DNA from: Enterococcus faecalis_A
Lineage (GTDB): Bacteria; Bacillota; Bacilli; Lactobacillales; Enterococcaceae
NCBI GenBank assembly: GCA_051295955.1
Contig: JBPDWA010000005.1
Span: 237,192 to 301,191, forward strand
Direction: 5' to 3'
Length of the DNA stretch: 64,000 nt
Below the pieces are notes generated by a model. That model saw only the letters and a list, made by a program, of their open reading frames with translations, searched no databases and had not been told where the DNA came from. Positions 51,837 to 60,446 of this stretch are shown here, piece by piece. The stretch's first letter is position 1; the number at the start of each line of letters is the position of its first letter. A program made the position numbers and the translations under genes.

Positions 51837-52766
51837 ATGGCTTTCGTTTTTCTTTATAATGTGTTACTTATTATTTTGTATTCTTTTGTGATGTCTTTAA
51901 CTACAAGTCTCTATTTAAAGAATAAACACAGGGTTTTCTTGATTCTAGCTGCTTTAATGGTCCTTTCTATTTTAGATAACACAATTGTTTACATGACTGA
52001 ATTTATTAATTCTTTTGCTGATGATTATAATCAACTTTTTATGACGGCTCCTGTTATTAAAACCATCATCTTTCTCTTGGACCATTTCTTTTGTTTATGG
52101 TTGCTTGCTACAATCAGTGAAGAGGCGATTAAAAAATATCAAATTGCTTTGCTGTTTTTATTGGCGTTTTGGATGATTGGTATTCCATTTTCCGAAAACT
52201 CAGCATTAAAAGTTTGGCTTTATTATTTGCCTAACCAACTTTTTGTCTTTTACCTTGGCTGCTATGCTTATGCTCTTAATAAAAAAAAGCTGGAACCGCT
52301 GCGTAAAAAATATCTCGCCTGGCTAGCTCAGCTTTATACAGTATTTGCTACACTTATTCTATTAGAAGATACTTTTGTGATCTTCAATATCGATCAATAT
52401 TCAGACATTATTGTAAAAATCAATAATCGCAACGTCTCAGAAGATATCTCATCTATTATTTTTTGTGCCTTTATCATTTACTTTTGTCTACATGATTTTC
52501 CACGTATCGCACAACCAAAAAAAGCATTGGCGACTGCTGCGCCTTACGTTGATTCGTTAGATACTTTTTGTCATAATTATCATCTGACTCAAAGAGAAGA
52601 AGAAGTGCTCCATCTTTTGCTGGAACATAAAAGCAATCAAGAAATTGCCAATGAACTATTTTTGTCCATCGGCACTGTAAAAACCCATATTCATAATATC
52701 TTTGTAAAATTAGAGGTCAAAAAACGCGCCGAAATCTTTACCATTTACCAGCAATTTTCAATCTAG
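51837..52766 (+). CDS. aguR: Membrane-bound LuxR-type activator of agmatine deimination
   Basis: The 309-residue regulator combines a membrane sensor (about six hydrophobic segments in residues 1-225) with a LuxR DNA-binding domain (about 240-305: LTQREEEVLHLL, then SNQEIANELF and GTVKTHIHNIFVKL). AguR activates aguBDAC when agmatine is outside. It diverges from aguB and has its own extended -10 TGATATAAT (hexamer 51781-51786); AAAGGGG precedes the ATG. A hairpin follows at 52773. The pairing of a membrane LuxR protein with this operon is the standard enterococcal layout. Confidence 0.93.
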   Translation: MAFVFLYNVLLIILYSFVMSLTTSLYLKNKHRVFLILAALMVLSILDNTIVYMTEFINSFADDYNQLFMTAPVIKTIIFLLDHFFCLWLLATISEEAIKKYQIALLFLLAFWMIGIPFSENSALKVWLYYLPNQLFVFYLGCYAYALNKKKLEPLRKKYLAWLAQLYTVFATLILLEDTFVIFNIDQYSDIIVKINNRNVSEDISSIIFCAFIIYFCLHDFPRIAQPKKALATAAPYVDSLDTFCHNYHLTQREEEVLHLLLEHKSNQEIANELFLSIGTVKTHIHNIFVKLEVKKRAEIFTIYQQFSI

Positions 52767-52772
52767 TTACTA

Positions 52773-52820
52773 CGGTACAAACAATTAGAAATTATGCCTA
52801 ATCGTTTGTACCGTTCTTTC
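52773..52820 (+). terminator. Hairpin after aguR
   Basis: CGGTACAAACAATTAG (52773-52788) pairs with CTAATCGTTTGTACCG (52798-52813), with one internal mismatch; TTCTTTC follows. The stem is strong but the T-run is weak. Confidence 0.75.
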
Positions 52821-53190
52821 ATAGTTTTTGTAACTTTCGCTAGATTTTCTATTTCTCCACTTACCTAACATCTCAAAATATTTTTAAAGACCAAACTTCG
52901 GCAATAGAATCTATATAAATAGACAATCTTATAAACAACTTCGCAGAAATTTTTTTAAGAATTTCTTAGATCCACTACTTATTAAGCTCGAAAGCAACTG
53001 AATAGGCATAAAAAAAGCGGTATTATTCTGCCCATTCTAAGGTAGCACATCTAAAAACAGTGATTTTTGTCAATCAGCTACTCGTAACAACTCCTTATTA
53101 ACTTTAAATTGCTAATAAAGTGTTTTTTTACATATTTATATAGCGTTTAAATCTTTTTATAGTTATAATGTTTATAGGGGTGTTTACTTT
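52821..53190. other. Gene-free stretch before the small genes
   Basis: About 370 AT-rich bases with no supported reading frame. A -10-like TATAAT at 53164-53169 may drive the small gene at 53191; no matching -35 was found. Confidence 0.4.
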
Positions 53191-53280
53191 ATGGGTATTG
53201 AGGATAGAGATTATTATCGAAATCATTATAAAAAGAAAAAAGGTATTTGGTATTTCCTGAAAAAATTATTTCGAATCTAA
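53191..53280 (+). CDS. 29-residue basic peptide gene
   Basis: A 30-codon frame opens with ATG 53191 after GGGGTG. The product is MGIEDRDYYRNHYKKKKG followed by IWYFLKKLFRI: an acidic then very basic start with the pattern D-R-D-Y-Y-R-x-H-Y, and a short amphipathic aromatic C-terminus. This D-Y-Y-R-x-H-Y pattern, a lysine stretch and a hydrophobic tail recur in small Firmicutes proteins, but I do not know a function. A terminator at 53404 ends the unit. It is too short for standard gene callers, so it may be unannotated. Confidence 0.5.
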   Translation: MGIEDRDYYRNHYKKKKGIWYFLKKLFRI

Positions 53281-53403
53281 TGAACAAAATAGGCAAGGAG
53301 TAATAGTTGCTACTTGTCTTTTCTTTTGTCGCAGACTTCTTACTGATTATTGTCTTTTTCCATACAATTTTTCAATATCAATACAGTAAATAGTTTCTTT
53401 CCT

Positions 53404-53436
53404 AAACCCGTTTAAAATCCTGGTACGGGTTTTTTA
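53404..53436 (+). terminator. Terminator after the 29-residue peptide gene
   Basis: AAACCCGT (53404-53411) pairs with ACGGGTTT (53425-53432), followed by TTTT. Confidence 0.7.
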
Positions 53437-53474
53437 GCTCTTCTAATCTACTGTCAAAAAAGGGGTTGGTATAC

Positions 53475-53711
53475 ATGTGGATTACTAATAGTGGCGAAAT
53501 GGTGAAGTTACTTTATATTGAATTAGCCTTTGTCGTTGTTATCGGAATGCTTATACTGTCGCTTCTTGGTAAAAGGAATAAAAAACAATATTCCTGGGAG
53601 CAAAAGCGTGGTGCAAATACTTTTCTTGTTCTGCTTGCTATCATTTTATTAATTGTGTTAGCTGTGTCTGTGGGTGTCTATTTATATAAAAGAAACACTA
53701 TTATAATTTAA
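53475..53711 (+). CDS. Small two-helix membrane protein
   Basis: A 78-residue protein starting MWITNSGEMVK. It has two hydrophobic segments (about 12-32 and 50-71) joined by a basic loop with KRNKKQYSWEQKRG and ends with KRNTIII. ATG 53475 is nine bases after GGGG; an in-frame TTG upstream has no support. It is not similar to a family I recognise. A possible role in membrane stress or as a small regulatory membrane protein cannot be tested here. Its neighbours are equally small. Confidence 0.55.
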   Translation: MWITNSGEMVKLLYIELAFVVVIGMLILSLLGKRNKKQYSWEQKRGANTFLVLLAIILLIVLAVSVGVYLYKRNTIII

Positions 53712-53800
53712 AGCTCCTAAGCTAAAAAGTTTGAAGTTGCTCAGGTTTATTTTAAACTGTCTCGACATTAAATTTACTTACTTATCGGAAGGAGCCCAAC

Positions 53801-54009
53801 ATGGAATTAGCTATGAATCAAATTGGCCGAATTTTAGAAAACCTAAGTAAGAATAATTATTTCAGCTCTGATTCTCTAGCAGAAGCATAACTGCTATGAA
53901 AAACGATAAAGATACTTCCTTTGTTTTATCATTTCAGTTTGAAAATTCAGACGTAGAAGAACAAGCTATATTAAATGGATTATTAGAAAGAGCAAAGGGT
54001 CATAAATAA
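53801..54009 (+). pseudogene. Small gene split by a one-base frameshift
   Basis: ATG 53801 (GGAAGGAG upstream) reads 29 codons, MELAMNQIGRILENL...SLAEA, to a TAA. A second frame, MKNDKDTSFVLSFQFENSD... to GHK, opens at 53896 and ends at 54009 just before a terminator. One extra A near 53888 would join the two into a 69-residue protein reading ...SLAEA-ITA-MKNDKD.... The single upstream ribosome binding site and single downstream terminator support one original gene. A sequencing error is possible. The family is unknown. Confidence 0.6.
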
Positions 54010-54028
54010 TCACTACCCTTTGCTTTTT
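53991..54028 (+). terminator. Terminator after the split small gene
   Basis: AGCAAAGGGT (53991-54000) pairs with ACCCTTTGCT (54015-54024), followed by TTTT. The left arm lies inside the last codons of the reading frame. Confidence 0.8.
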
Positions 54029-54198
54029 CATGACTTATCACGACAATGTAATTTAAAAAAATAACAAACTCTTCCTGTTTTAAGAGTATTTACATAAAAT
54101 AAGCCCGATCCTTGCATATTAACAGATGATGTTACTAGTGAAATGAAAACGTTCAGACACCTTAAAGATTGAATACATAGCCATCCTCTTTCTTTAAC

Positions 54199-55617
54199 TT
54201 AATAGAGCTTTATTTTTACCGAATGTTGATAAAAGCGGTACGCTACTCCTAAGCCAACGACACAAAAAAGCGTCGCTCCTAAAAAAGCCAAATGATAGGC
54301 ATTTAGTTGAGCCAGTAATTTTAACTGATCACTCTGTCCAAAAAATTGTCGACTTTGTTTAAATGACAGGGTCAATACGGCGATCCCCACAGCAGTCCCA
54401 ATTTGACGAGCTGCATAGATCAACGAAGTACCGTGCGCAACCAGCTCTTCAGGCAACGCATTTAACCCTAGTGTCAGTACAGGCAGCGTGACACAGGTAA
54501 TTCCGACAATCCGCACAATATTCATTACCAACAAATACACTAAAGATGTATGAAGATCAGCTAAAACAAAACTAAGTGTACCCACTGATAACAAGACCAT
54601 ACCAACTAGAATAACTTTTTCTCCCCATTTTCTATCGGTCAAGATCCCCACTAAAGGTGTCAGCGTGCAGCGGATCAGCGCACCTGGTAAAAGCAACAAG
54701 CTGGTGACAAGTGGACTTTTCCCTAAAATCAGCTGTACGTATGCGGTGAGCAGCAAATCAGTGCCCATGACTGCTAGATAAGAAAAAGTCGTAATCCAGC
54801 AAGCTTTCGCAAATGGCTTAAAAGAAAGAACCTTTAGATTTAAAAATGGCTGTGCCAATTTTTGCTGGCGCCTGATAAATAAAAAGATCAATGCTCCGCT
54901 AATGACCAATAACCCTAACTCGCCACTGTACCTTAAATGAATTTTAGTTGACACGCCTAATGTTACCAGTAATCCGCCAAATCCAACTAGACAAAGCCAC
55001 AATGATGTAAAATCATAAGTCGTTTGGTGAGGGCGTTTCACTTCCCGCTGTCGCTTCATTTGAAAAACTGCAAACAACAATAGCAAGCCATTGATCGGCA
55101 GTGTGATCAAAAAGATGCTGCGCCAGTTAAAGTGAAGGACGACAAAACTTGAGATAAACGGCCCGATAATTGGTGAAAGGCTAAGTAGAATGCTAGCCAG
55201 TCCCATGACTGTTCCTCGTTTTTTTAAACTATAGGTCGTAGTGACCATCGTTTGAAATAACGGTTCAATAATCCCGATACCAATACCTTCTAAGCACCGT
55301 CCCAGAACTAAAAAAGTAAAACTAGGCGCTACAAAACAGCAAATATTTCCGAGTGAAAAAAAGAGCAGTGAGCCCAAAAAAAGGTAACGCTCTGTAAAAT
55401 GCTGCCTTAAAAAGCTACCTAGGGGAATCAAGATACCAATGAATAAAGTGGAGCCCGTCGACATCCATTGAACCGTGGCTAAGGTTAAATGGAACTCTTT
55501 CATAATAGTTGGGATTGCGGTCATAATCATACTCTGCATGATAAATTCAGAAAAAACTGCGATGGTAAATAGCAATGTTACGGTAGTTTGACGCCTGAAA
55601 ATGGCAGGTGCTTGCAT
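54199..55617 (-). CDS. MFS drug exporter, DHA2 family (14 TM)
   Basis: A 472-residue major facilitator with 13-14 hydrophobic segments of the EmrB/QacA (DHA2) drug:proton antiporter group. Characteristic stretches are MTAIPTIMKEFHLTLATVQW after the first helix, LGRCLEGIGIGIIEPLF (motif C region) and ISSFVVLHFNWRSIFLI. AGGAGG precedes the ATG. A perfect 10-base-arm palindrome lies 32 bases upstream, so a TetR- or MarR-type repressor is expected, but no regulator gene adjoins. The substrate is likely a toxic or lipophilic compound. Confidence 0.88.
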   Translation of the reverse strand: MQAPAIFRRQTTVTLLFTIAVFSEFIMQSMIMTAIPTIMKEFHLTLATVQWMSTGSTLFIGILIPLGSFLRQHFTERYLFLGSLLFFSLGNICCFVAPSFTFLVLGRCLEGIGIGIIEPLFQTMVTTTYSLKKRGTVMGLASILLSLSPIIGPFISSFVVLHFNWRSIFLITLPINGLLLLFAVFQMKRQREVKRPHQTTYDFTSLWLCLVGFGGLLVTLGVSTKIHLRYSGELGLLVISGALIFLFIRRQQKLAQPFLNLKVLSFKPFAKACWITTFSYLAVMGTDLLLTAYVQLILGKSPLVTSLLLLPGALIRCTLTPLVGILTDRKWGEKVILVGMVLLSVGTLSFVLADLHTSLVYLLVMNIVRIVGITCVTLPVLTLGLNALPEELVAHGTSLIYAARQIGTAVGIAVLTLSFKQSRQFFGQSDQLKLLAQLNAYHLAFLGATLFCVVGLGVAYRFYQHSVKIKLY

Positions 55618-55648
55618 GATGCTGGTCCTCCTAATGCTTAAAGCTCAC

Positions 55649-55717
55649 GTAAATCGTAGTTATTACGATTTACTGATGTGAATCTTATTTTAGCATAGTT
55701 CCTCTTAAATCGATTTA
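55649..55717 (-). promoter_or_regulatory. Operator of the MFS exporter gene
   Basis: The palindrome GTAAATCGTA-N5-TACGATTTAC (55649-55673) has perfect 10-base arms. A second site TAAATCGATTTA (55706-55717), itself a palindrome sharing the TAAATCG half, lies 45 bases further. Paired sites sharing a half suggest one repressor binding cooperatively. The repressor gene is not adjacent. Confidence 0.7.
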
Positions 55718-55764
55718 CCATATTTATGGAATAGCTTATTTAAAAAAAGAAAACTACTCCGGCT

Positions 55765-55801
55765 AAAAAAGCTAGGCCAACTTAACATTGGTCTAGCCTT
55801 T
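55765..55801 (-). terminator. Terminator of the DUF1275 gene
   Basis: GCTAGGCCAA (55771-55780) pairs with TTGGTCTAGC (55789-55798) and six A residues precede it on the plus strand, giving a T-run on the minus strand; the plus strand also has CTTTTTT. Confidence 0.82.
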
Positions 55802-55802
55802 T

Positions 55803-56465
55803 TTAGCCGATATCTTTTTTAAAATGATCAAAGAGCGCTTTTACCGCTAAACAAAAGAATAACAAACTGATTAAAAAACAAGCTGATACGTAGAAGCGCT
55901 GATAACACAACAGACTCAAAAAAGCGCCACTAATAAATGCAGCTACTAATTTCGTGAAAAACTTTAATTGGCGTAATGTTTTTGCTTGCGGATTTTTAAG
56001 GTAATCAACTAGATTGATCCCGATCCCCTTAATATTCCCCGAAGCATAAAGATTTACGTAGGGTTTGCCTTCAATTGTATTAAAAAACACCCACTGCAAT
56101 GAGACCGTAAATGCGATGATTGAAATCACAACATTTGGATGGTGATACAGCACCGGAAAGCCAATCCCAAAGAAAATAGCTGCTTCAAAAAATAAAATTC
56201 CGACTTCCCAACCTCTTATTTGTGCTAATTGATGTTTTAATAAGCGAGCCACTATGACACCCCCGAAAAAACATAAAACTGCGATCAGTTTTTTTTCAGC
56301 TTGATCATAATGTTGGGTGTAGATATTGGCAAGGGCTAAAATCGTATTGCCACTTTGAGCAACTGGAAAGGCTCTATAATGCAAAAAAGTATAGGTATCC
56401 ATGGCCCCTCCAATAAAGGTTAACGCCACCGCAAAAAACATTTTTTCATAAAAGAGCTTTCTCAT
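55803..56465 (-). CDS. DUF1275 (YoaK) family membrane protein
   Basis: A 220-residue membrane protein with six to seven hydrophobic segments in the DUF1275/YoaK pattern: an N-terminal segment FIGGAMDTYTFLHYRAFPVAQSGN (quoted parts: GGAMDTYTF and FPVAQSGNTI), with the conserved GN, and YASGNIKGIGINLVDYL. The function is not established. AAGGTGG precedes the ATG. It is alone, with a terminator directly after the stop. Confidence 0.85.
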   Translation of the reverse strand: MRKLFYEKMFFAVALTFIGGAMDTYTFLHYRAFPVAQSGNTILALANIYTQHYDQAEKKLIAVLCFFGGVIVARLLKHQLAQIRGWEVGILFFEAAIFFGIGFPVLYHHPNVVISIIAFTVSLQWVFFNTIEGKPYVNLYASGNIKGIGINLVDYLKNPQAKTLRQLKFFTKLVAAFISGAFLSLLCYQRFYVSACFLISLLFFCLAVKALFDHFKKDIG

Positions 56466-57070
56466 CCATTTCCACCTTCTTACTAGTTAATTGACTTCGA
56501 TCGTCCTATTTAGTGTAATCGTTTCTTTTTGAAAAACGCAATTTTATTATTCTGGAAAACTATTTATTTTTTGTCTTAAATAAACAAAATAACGCTCTCT
56601 TGCTAAATAGACAAAAAAAACAACTGTATCGCCAATATTCAACGCTCAAACAGACTCAACCGGCTAAAGAAACTGCGATAAAAGCAATTTTGATCAGAAC
56701 TTTAAGGGTAAATACGTGATTTTGACTATTCTGAATACAAAGCATCAATATGAAATACTTAGACACTGACTAACATAGAAGGTTAAAATTGTATATTACT
56801 TTTTTAAATGACTGATTTTTTTCTGAAATAACAAACACGGTGCTGAAGGGTAAGATAAAAAAGGCTTGCCTATTTTAAACACTAATTTTAAAATTGATAT
56901 TAGTTGTGTCAATTAGTTTAACAGTAAAGATAATAAAATTTTGCCTATTATTTTAAAAGAATAGACTGTATTGTCTTATATTTGAATGGCTCAAAATCAG
57001 ATAATCAATTTAACTCCTATTGCTAAATTTGAATTACTAGAACTATAGCATGAATTAAAGCTGATTATTT
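56466..57070. other. Gene-free stretch of 600 bases
   Basis: Very AT-rich, with stop codons in all frames and no ribosome binding site linked to a reading frame. A short inverted repeat at about 56878-56910 around ACACTAAT/ATTAGTTGT is probably chance. Nothing is recognised. Confidence 0.4.
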
Positions 57071-57526
57071 TTAAACATCCGATCCTAAATATAATGTATT
57101 TTGAAAACATTTTTCTTGAATGTATGGTATAAGGCTTTTAGGAAAAAAATTAATTTCATCTCTGTTCAGATATTCTAACGGTACCCATTCCCACGTAAGT
57201 TGTCTTTCATCAATTTGGGTAGGTTCTCTATGATTGACAACAGAACATACAAAATAGAATTCTAGTTGATGAATATCAGAATCATATTTTTTATATTTTT
57301 GCTTACTCCCGATATACTCTCTAATAAAGACACACCGTTTAGGAATAACTTCTAATCCAGTTTCCTCTAGACATTCCCTTCTAACAGACTCTGTTAATTC
57401 TTCTTGAAAATGTTGACCTCCTCCAGGTAAATATGAAACATGCCCGTACATTTCAAGATTTTTGGTAATGACTATCTTATTGTCTTTGATTAAAATTGCC
57501 CTTGCACTGTTCCTAATTCTACACAT
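57071..57526 (-). CDS. NUDIX hydrolase
   Basis: A 151-residue NUDIX hydrolase that cleaves nucleoside-diphosphate-linked compounds. The NUDIX box fits G-x5-E-x7-R-E-x2-E-E-x-G with Gly36, Glu42, Arg50, Glu51, Glu54, Glu55 and Gly57. The protein has an MCRIRNSARAILIKDNKI strand start, typical for 'house-cleaning' members. GAGGTGA precedes the ATG. It may follow on the transcript of the FUSC gene, 98 bases upstream, but a hairpin lies between. Substrate unknown. Confidence 0.9.
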   Translation of the reverse strand: MCRIRNSARAILIKDNKIVITKNLEMYGHVSYLPGGGQHFQEELTESVRRECLEETGLEVIPKRCVFIREYIGSKQKYKKYDSDIHQLEFYFVCSVVNHREPTQIDERQLTWEWVPLEYLNRDEINFFPKSLIPYIQEKCFQNTLYLGSDV

Positions 57527-57571
57527 TACTTAATCACCTCTAGAGTCCTTCTTCTTTTATATAAATATAAC

Positions 57572-57632
57572 AAAAAAAGCTGTGAGACAGATTAACGCTA
57601 TATATTTAAACCTCTCAGAACTATTACAGCTT
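57572..57632 (-). terminator. Terminator of the FUSC gene
   Basis: AAGCTGT (57632-57626 on the minus strand) pairs with ACAGCTT (57583-57577) and TTTTTTT follows. It begins at the FUSC stop codon; the loop is long. Confidence 0.6.
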
Positions 57633-58670
57633 ATTTTTCTTCAAATGATCAATAAAATGTTTATTATGAACATAAAACCTTATAACCTTTGTAATCAGCC
57701 AAGCAGAAATAAGTCCTAACAAACTTCCTAATAAAATGCTTATGAATCTATATTGGACTAAAGTACTGACGTACTGATGATGGACTAGATTAGACAACAT
57801 TAAAGCCATAGGAGTAGAAAAAAACAGCAACACTGTATAATTTTTCTTTGAAAAAAAATCTACAATCATATATAAAATAGAAATCACAAACATCTGGTCA
57901 AGAGTATTCCAATGAACTTCTAACATTAACGCAGCGATGATTAAGCCAATTATTGTTCCGATGATACGTTGAATATGTCTTGAAAAAACATCTCTAAAAT
58001 TACTACCTTGTAGAATAGCAGCGCATGAGATAACAAGCCAATAAGGATTATATAGCTTCAAACTAAAACTTAAGTATGCAGCAAAAAAAAGAATTGCTCC
58101 ATAAAAATAGCTATCAATGATAACTGAAGGATCATCTATGAGCCTCTCTTTAAAAGCTACTTGTTGGCCATAACTAATAACGTGACGCTTATCAAATAAA
58201 GATAGTATAAGAGCCATTATTATTGCTACTAGGACTCCTGCCATAAAGAATAGAGTCATTAAAGGGATTTTTGCAAAATCCAAATTGCTACTGACACCTA
58301 TAGAAACAAACATCACGGAAAAATACGGGCCAGGTTTTTCAATTTTGTATAATCTAAAAAAGAATCTTCCTAAAAATGCAACAACACCTACAGCAATAGG
58401 CGCAGTCCAGCGGAAATGTGAGGCGCACATACCTAATAAGTTGCTACTAGCCATAAAAATACCAATTAAAAACAAGTACTTAGTTAAATATTTACGAGGA
58501 AATGGTTTGTAATAGTTAAAGGTAACGATCCCAAATGCACCAAAACTGGCAAATGCCAATTCACGTTGAAGATACCCAATCACGAATACAATTAGTATAC
58601 ATGCCATTGAAAAGAGATGACGAATATATGGATCATCTGTTTTCTTAATAAAAAATAGCTCTTTAATCAT
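57624..58670 (-). CDS. FUSC family membrane protein
   Basis: A 348-residue membrane protein with ten or so hydrophobic segments arranged as two sets, matching FUSC/aromatic-acid-exporter-like proteins: a first set to about residue 155, then a charged soluble part, then a second set with LYNPYWLVISCAAILQGSNF and RHIQRIIGTIIGLIIAALML, a typical FUSC signature. ATG 58670 follows GAGGAA; an upstream ATG at 58682 overlaps that site. The substrate is unknown; in other members small aromatic acids or polyamine-type compounds have been proposed. Confidence 0.82.
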   Translation of the reverse strand: MIKELFFIKKTDDPYIRHLFSMACILIVFVIGYLQRELAFASFGAFGIVTFNYYKPFPRKYLTKYLFLIGIFMASSNLLGMCASHFRWTAPIAVGVVAFLGRFFFRLYKIEKPGPYFSVMFVSIGVSSNLDFAKIPLMTLFFMAGVLVAIIMALILSLFDKRHVISYGQQVAFKERLIDDPSVIIDSYFYGAILFFAAYLSFSLKLYNPYWLVISCAAILQGSNFRDVFSRHIQRIIGTIIGLIIAALMLEVHWNTLDQMFVISILYMIVDFFSKKNYTVLLFFSTPMALMLSNLVHHQYVSTLVQYRFISILLGSLLGLISAWLITKVIRFYVHNKHFIDHLKKNKL

Positions 58671-59194
58671 ACAATTCCTCATCCTTCATCAAAATATAGC
58701 TCACGCTAATTGTACCATACCTAAAGTACTGGTTAAATATTAAAAGCGAAAAACCTTCTTGCATTTAAAATGAACCTTTGCTGACTAGGTAATAAATTTT
58801 TAATGCATAAAAAAGTATTAATTAGCTTATTTACTTCTGAAGAACAGACTTTACCTATTCTTTTTTATCAAAAAACCGAAAGCCTTTTTTATTTTTATTC
58901 TATCTGGTTTTTTTCATTCAATTACATAATTACTAAACAAGCTATTTTAATGGATAAAAGATTTACACCTATAAATCACAAAAAAATATTTCGACGTACT
59001 AAAAATAGTAGGAAAGCCAGCATATATTTGTAAAGATAATTATTCATTTTTTATGTATCCTTGATTTCTACATTAGCACCACTAGCTTTTGAGGCTGATT
59101 GGAAAAATTCCTAATCAAATGCCTATTTAGCTATTTTCTCTTAACGTGCAATCATAAGCTTATCTGTATCACTATAATTAATTTCGAAATTTCA
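58671..59194. other. Gene-free stretch before the WxL cluster
   Basis: About 520 bases. A 76-codon plus-strand frame at 58803-59033 lacks a ribosome binding site and is not supported. No regulatory element stands out. Confidence 0.45.
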
Positions 59195-59520
59195 AGGTTC
59201 ATTGACAGAGCTTTCATAAATTGGGCTTTTGTAAAATTGACGATAACAATATGATTCATCGTTCCTGTATGGACAATGCTTAACTTTCTTGCGCTGTAAC
59301 TGATTGGTTGACGAAATCCAGACGGAAGATATTTGCCTCAGTGGTAATATCATAAAAGCTGGTGAAATCCTTTTTTGGGTCACTCCGAAGCGTGGAACGA
59401 CTGTGTAATTATAGAAAACATTGTCAGAAGAAGGTACGTCTGCAAAAAGCTTTGGGAGACAAAGTAGCTTAGCTATGCAGACAACTAAAACGAGCAGGGG
59501 AAGATCCGTCTTACTTTCAT
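59195..59520 (-). pseudogene. Broken DUF916 (WxL-interacting protein) gene, N-terminal part
   Basis: On the minus strand, coding-like pieces in two frames make the N-terminal part of a DUF916/WxL-interacting protein: a signal-peptide-like segment and then SDNVFYNYTVVPRFGVTQ in one frame (typical of the DUF916 start), then KDFTSFYDITTEANIFRLDF in another, ended by stops. At least one frameshift near 59380 and several stops break it, and the C-terminal two thirds, with the membrane anchor, are missing. It follows the WxL gene and a terminator, the normal position for this partner. Such proteins bind WxL proteins to the cell surface. Confidence 0.6.
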
Positions 59521-59535
59521 TGGTTGCTTTCTTTC

Positions 59536-59574
59536 TAAAAAGAGGCTCTTCCAAGCATCTTGGAAAGAGCCTCC
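59536..59574 (-). terminator. Terminator after the WxL gene
   Basis: On the minus strand GGAGGCTCTTTCCAAG pairs with CTTGGAAGAGCCTC (59574-59542 in total), followed by TTTTTAG. It lies just past the WxL stop and overlaps the region before the broken DUF916 gene. Confidence 0.85.
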
Positions 59575-59584
59575 TTTTGACTTG

Positions 59585-60145
59585 CTATTGTGGTGCACTT
59601 TGCAAGTTCCAGTCAATCGTCGTTGTATATTGCTTTGCCATCAGAGGTGTGTTCGCTGGGATATGGAGTTCTGATCCAAGGCTAAACTGCGTATCTGGCT
59701 TTTCTTTGACCATTTTATCCGGTGTTACAGTAGCAATAGTTTGCCCCTCTCCATTTAATGTTTGGTCGGTAAAGGTGGCGTAATCTGTAGTTCCGGCGGT
59801 TCCTTTAGGATGAATAGAAAGATCCATCCCCTCAAAGTCTGTCGTATCTAATTTGGCTGTTAAGGTCCAGCCGGCATTAGTCTGTCCCCGATAATCCCCG
59901 ACTGTCAGTAAAGAATCAATAGATCTCCCACTCTGATCCACTTCTTTGTAGGTCTGATCCGCTGAACTAAGTTGATGGGAACCAAAGCTAATCGCAGATG
60001 GAGCTTGAGCAATTTTCAATTCTCCACCAGTAAAGGTAATATCAGAAGTCGTTTTTGTTGTGTCCGCCTTTGCGGCTTGAGCAAAGCTTCCTAAGCCAAG
60101 GCTTGTGCCTATCAGTAGGGTTCCTGTTAACAATAATTTATTCAT
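59585..60145 (-). CDS. WxL domain surface protein
   Basis: A 186-residue secreted protein: signal peptide MNKLLLTGTLLIGTSLGLGS cut after AQA, and then a WxL domain covering almost the rest, with the two signature motifs WTL (in NAGWTLTAKL) and, at the very end, WNL (in TTIDWNLQSAPQ). WxL domains attach noncovalently to peptidoglycan. ATG 60145 follows AAAGAGG; a longer upstream frame belongs to the broken small LPXTG gene. It lies between that pseudogene and the broken DUF916 gene. Confidence 0.9.
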   Translation of the reverse strand: MNKLLLTGTLLIGTSLGLGSFAQAAKADTTKTTSDITFTGGELKIAQAPSAISFGSHQLSSADQTYKEVDQSGRSIDSLLTVGDYRGQTNAGWTLTAKLDTTDFEGMDLSIHPKGTAGTTDYATFTDQTLNGEGQTIATVTPDKMVKEKPDTQFSLGSELHIPANTPLMAKQYTTTIDWNLQSAPQ

Positions 60146-60147
60146 GA

Positions 60148-60446
60148 TTATTTCGCCTCTTTCTTTTTTATAACAAAGACTCCAACCAAAATAAGTAATA
60201 GGATTCCTTCTTAAAATAAGGCAGAGTCTGTGTTTTCGTTGATTTTCGGTAAACATGTTTTCCCTGGCGGTTGCCCCCTAGGATTTGCAAAAGGAAGCAC
60301 TTGAGTTGCATTCGCAACATTGTCCGCTTCGGTAAAGCGAATGCCTACCTCTGTTTTCGCCAATAGTTCTTCTGCAAAGACAGAAGAGGAAATGCCAATT
60401 GATAGAACAACTAGTAAGAGAATCAGTGTAGGAACTCTCGTTTCAT
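60148..60446 (-). pseudogene. Broken small LPXTG-type protein gene of the WxL cluster
   Basis: ATG 60446 with AAAGGAG upstream leads after a few codons into a stop, but a one-base frameshift gives a signal peptide (VPTLILLLVVLSIGISSSVFA) cut before EELLAKTEVGIRF, typical of the small WxL-cluster LPXTG proteins. The tail has LPKINENTDSALF where an LPKTG or LPKTN-like sorting motif would be expected, then an in-frame TAA and after it a hydrophobic helix and KKKEAK. Frameshift, altered motif and stop make a functional product unlikely. It ends two bases before the WxL start. Confidence 0.65.

Noticed and set aside
58803..59033. 76-codon plus-strand frame
   Set aside because: No ribosome binding site, low-complexity Phe/Ile/Lys-rich composition, and no family resemblance.
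59421..59783. 120-codon plus-strand frame across the WxL gene and terminator
   Set aside because: It runs antisense through the WxL gene and the terminator and lacks a start site; it is a shadow.
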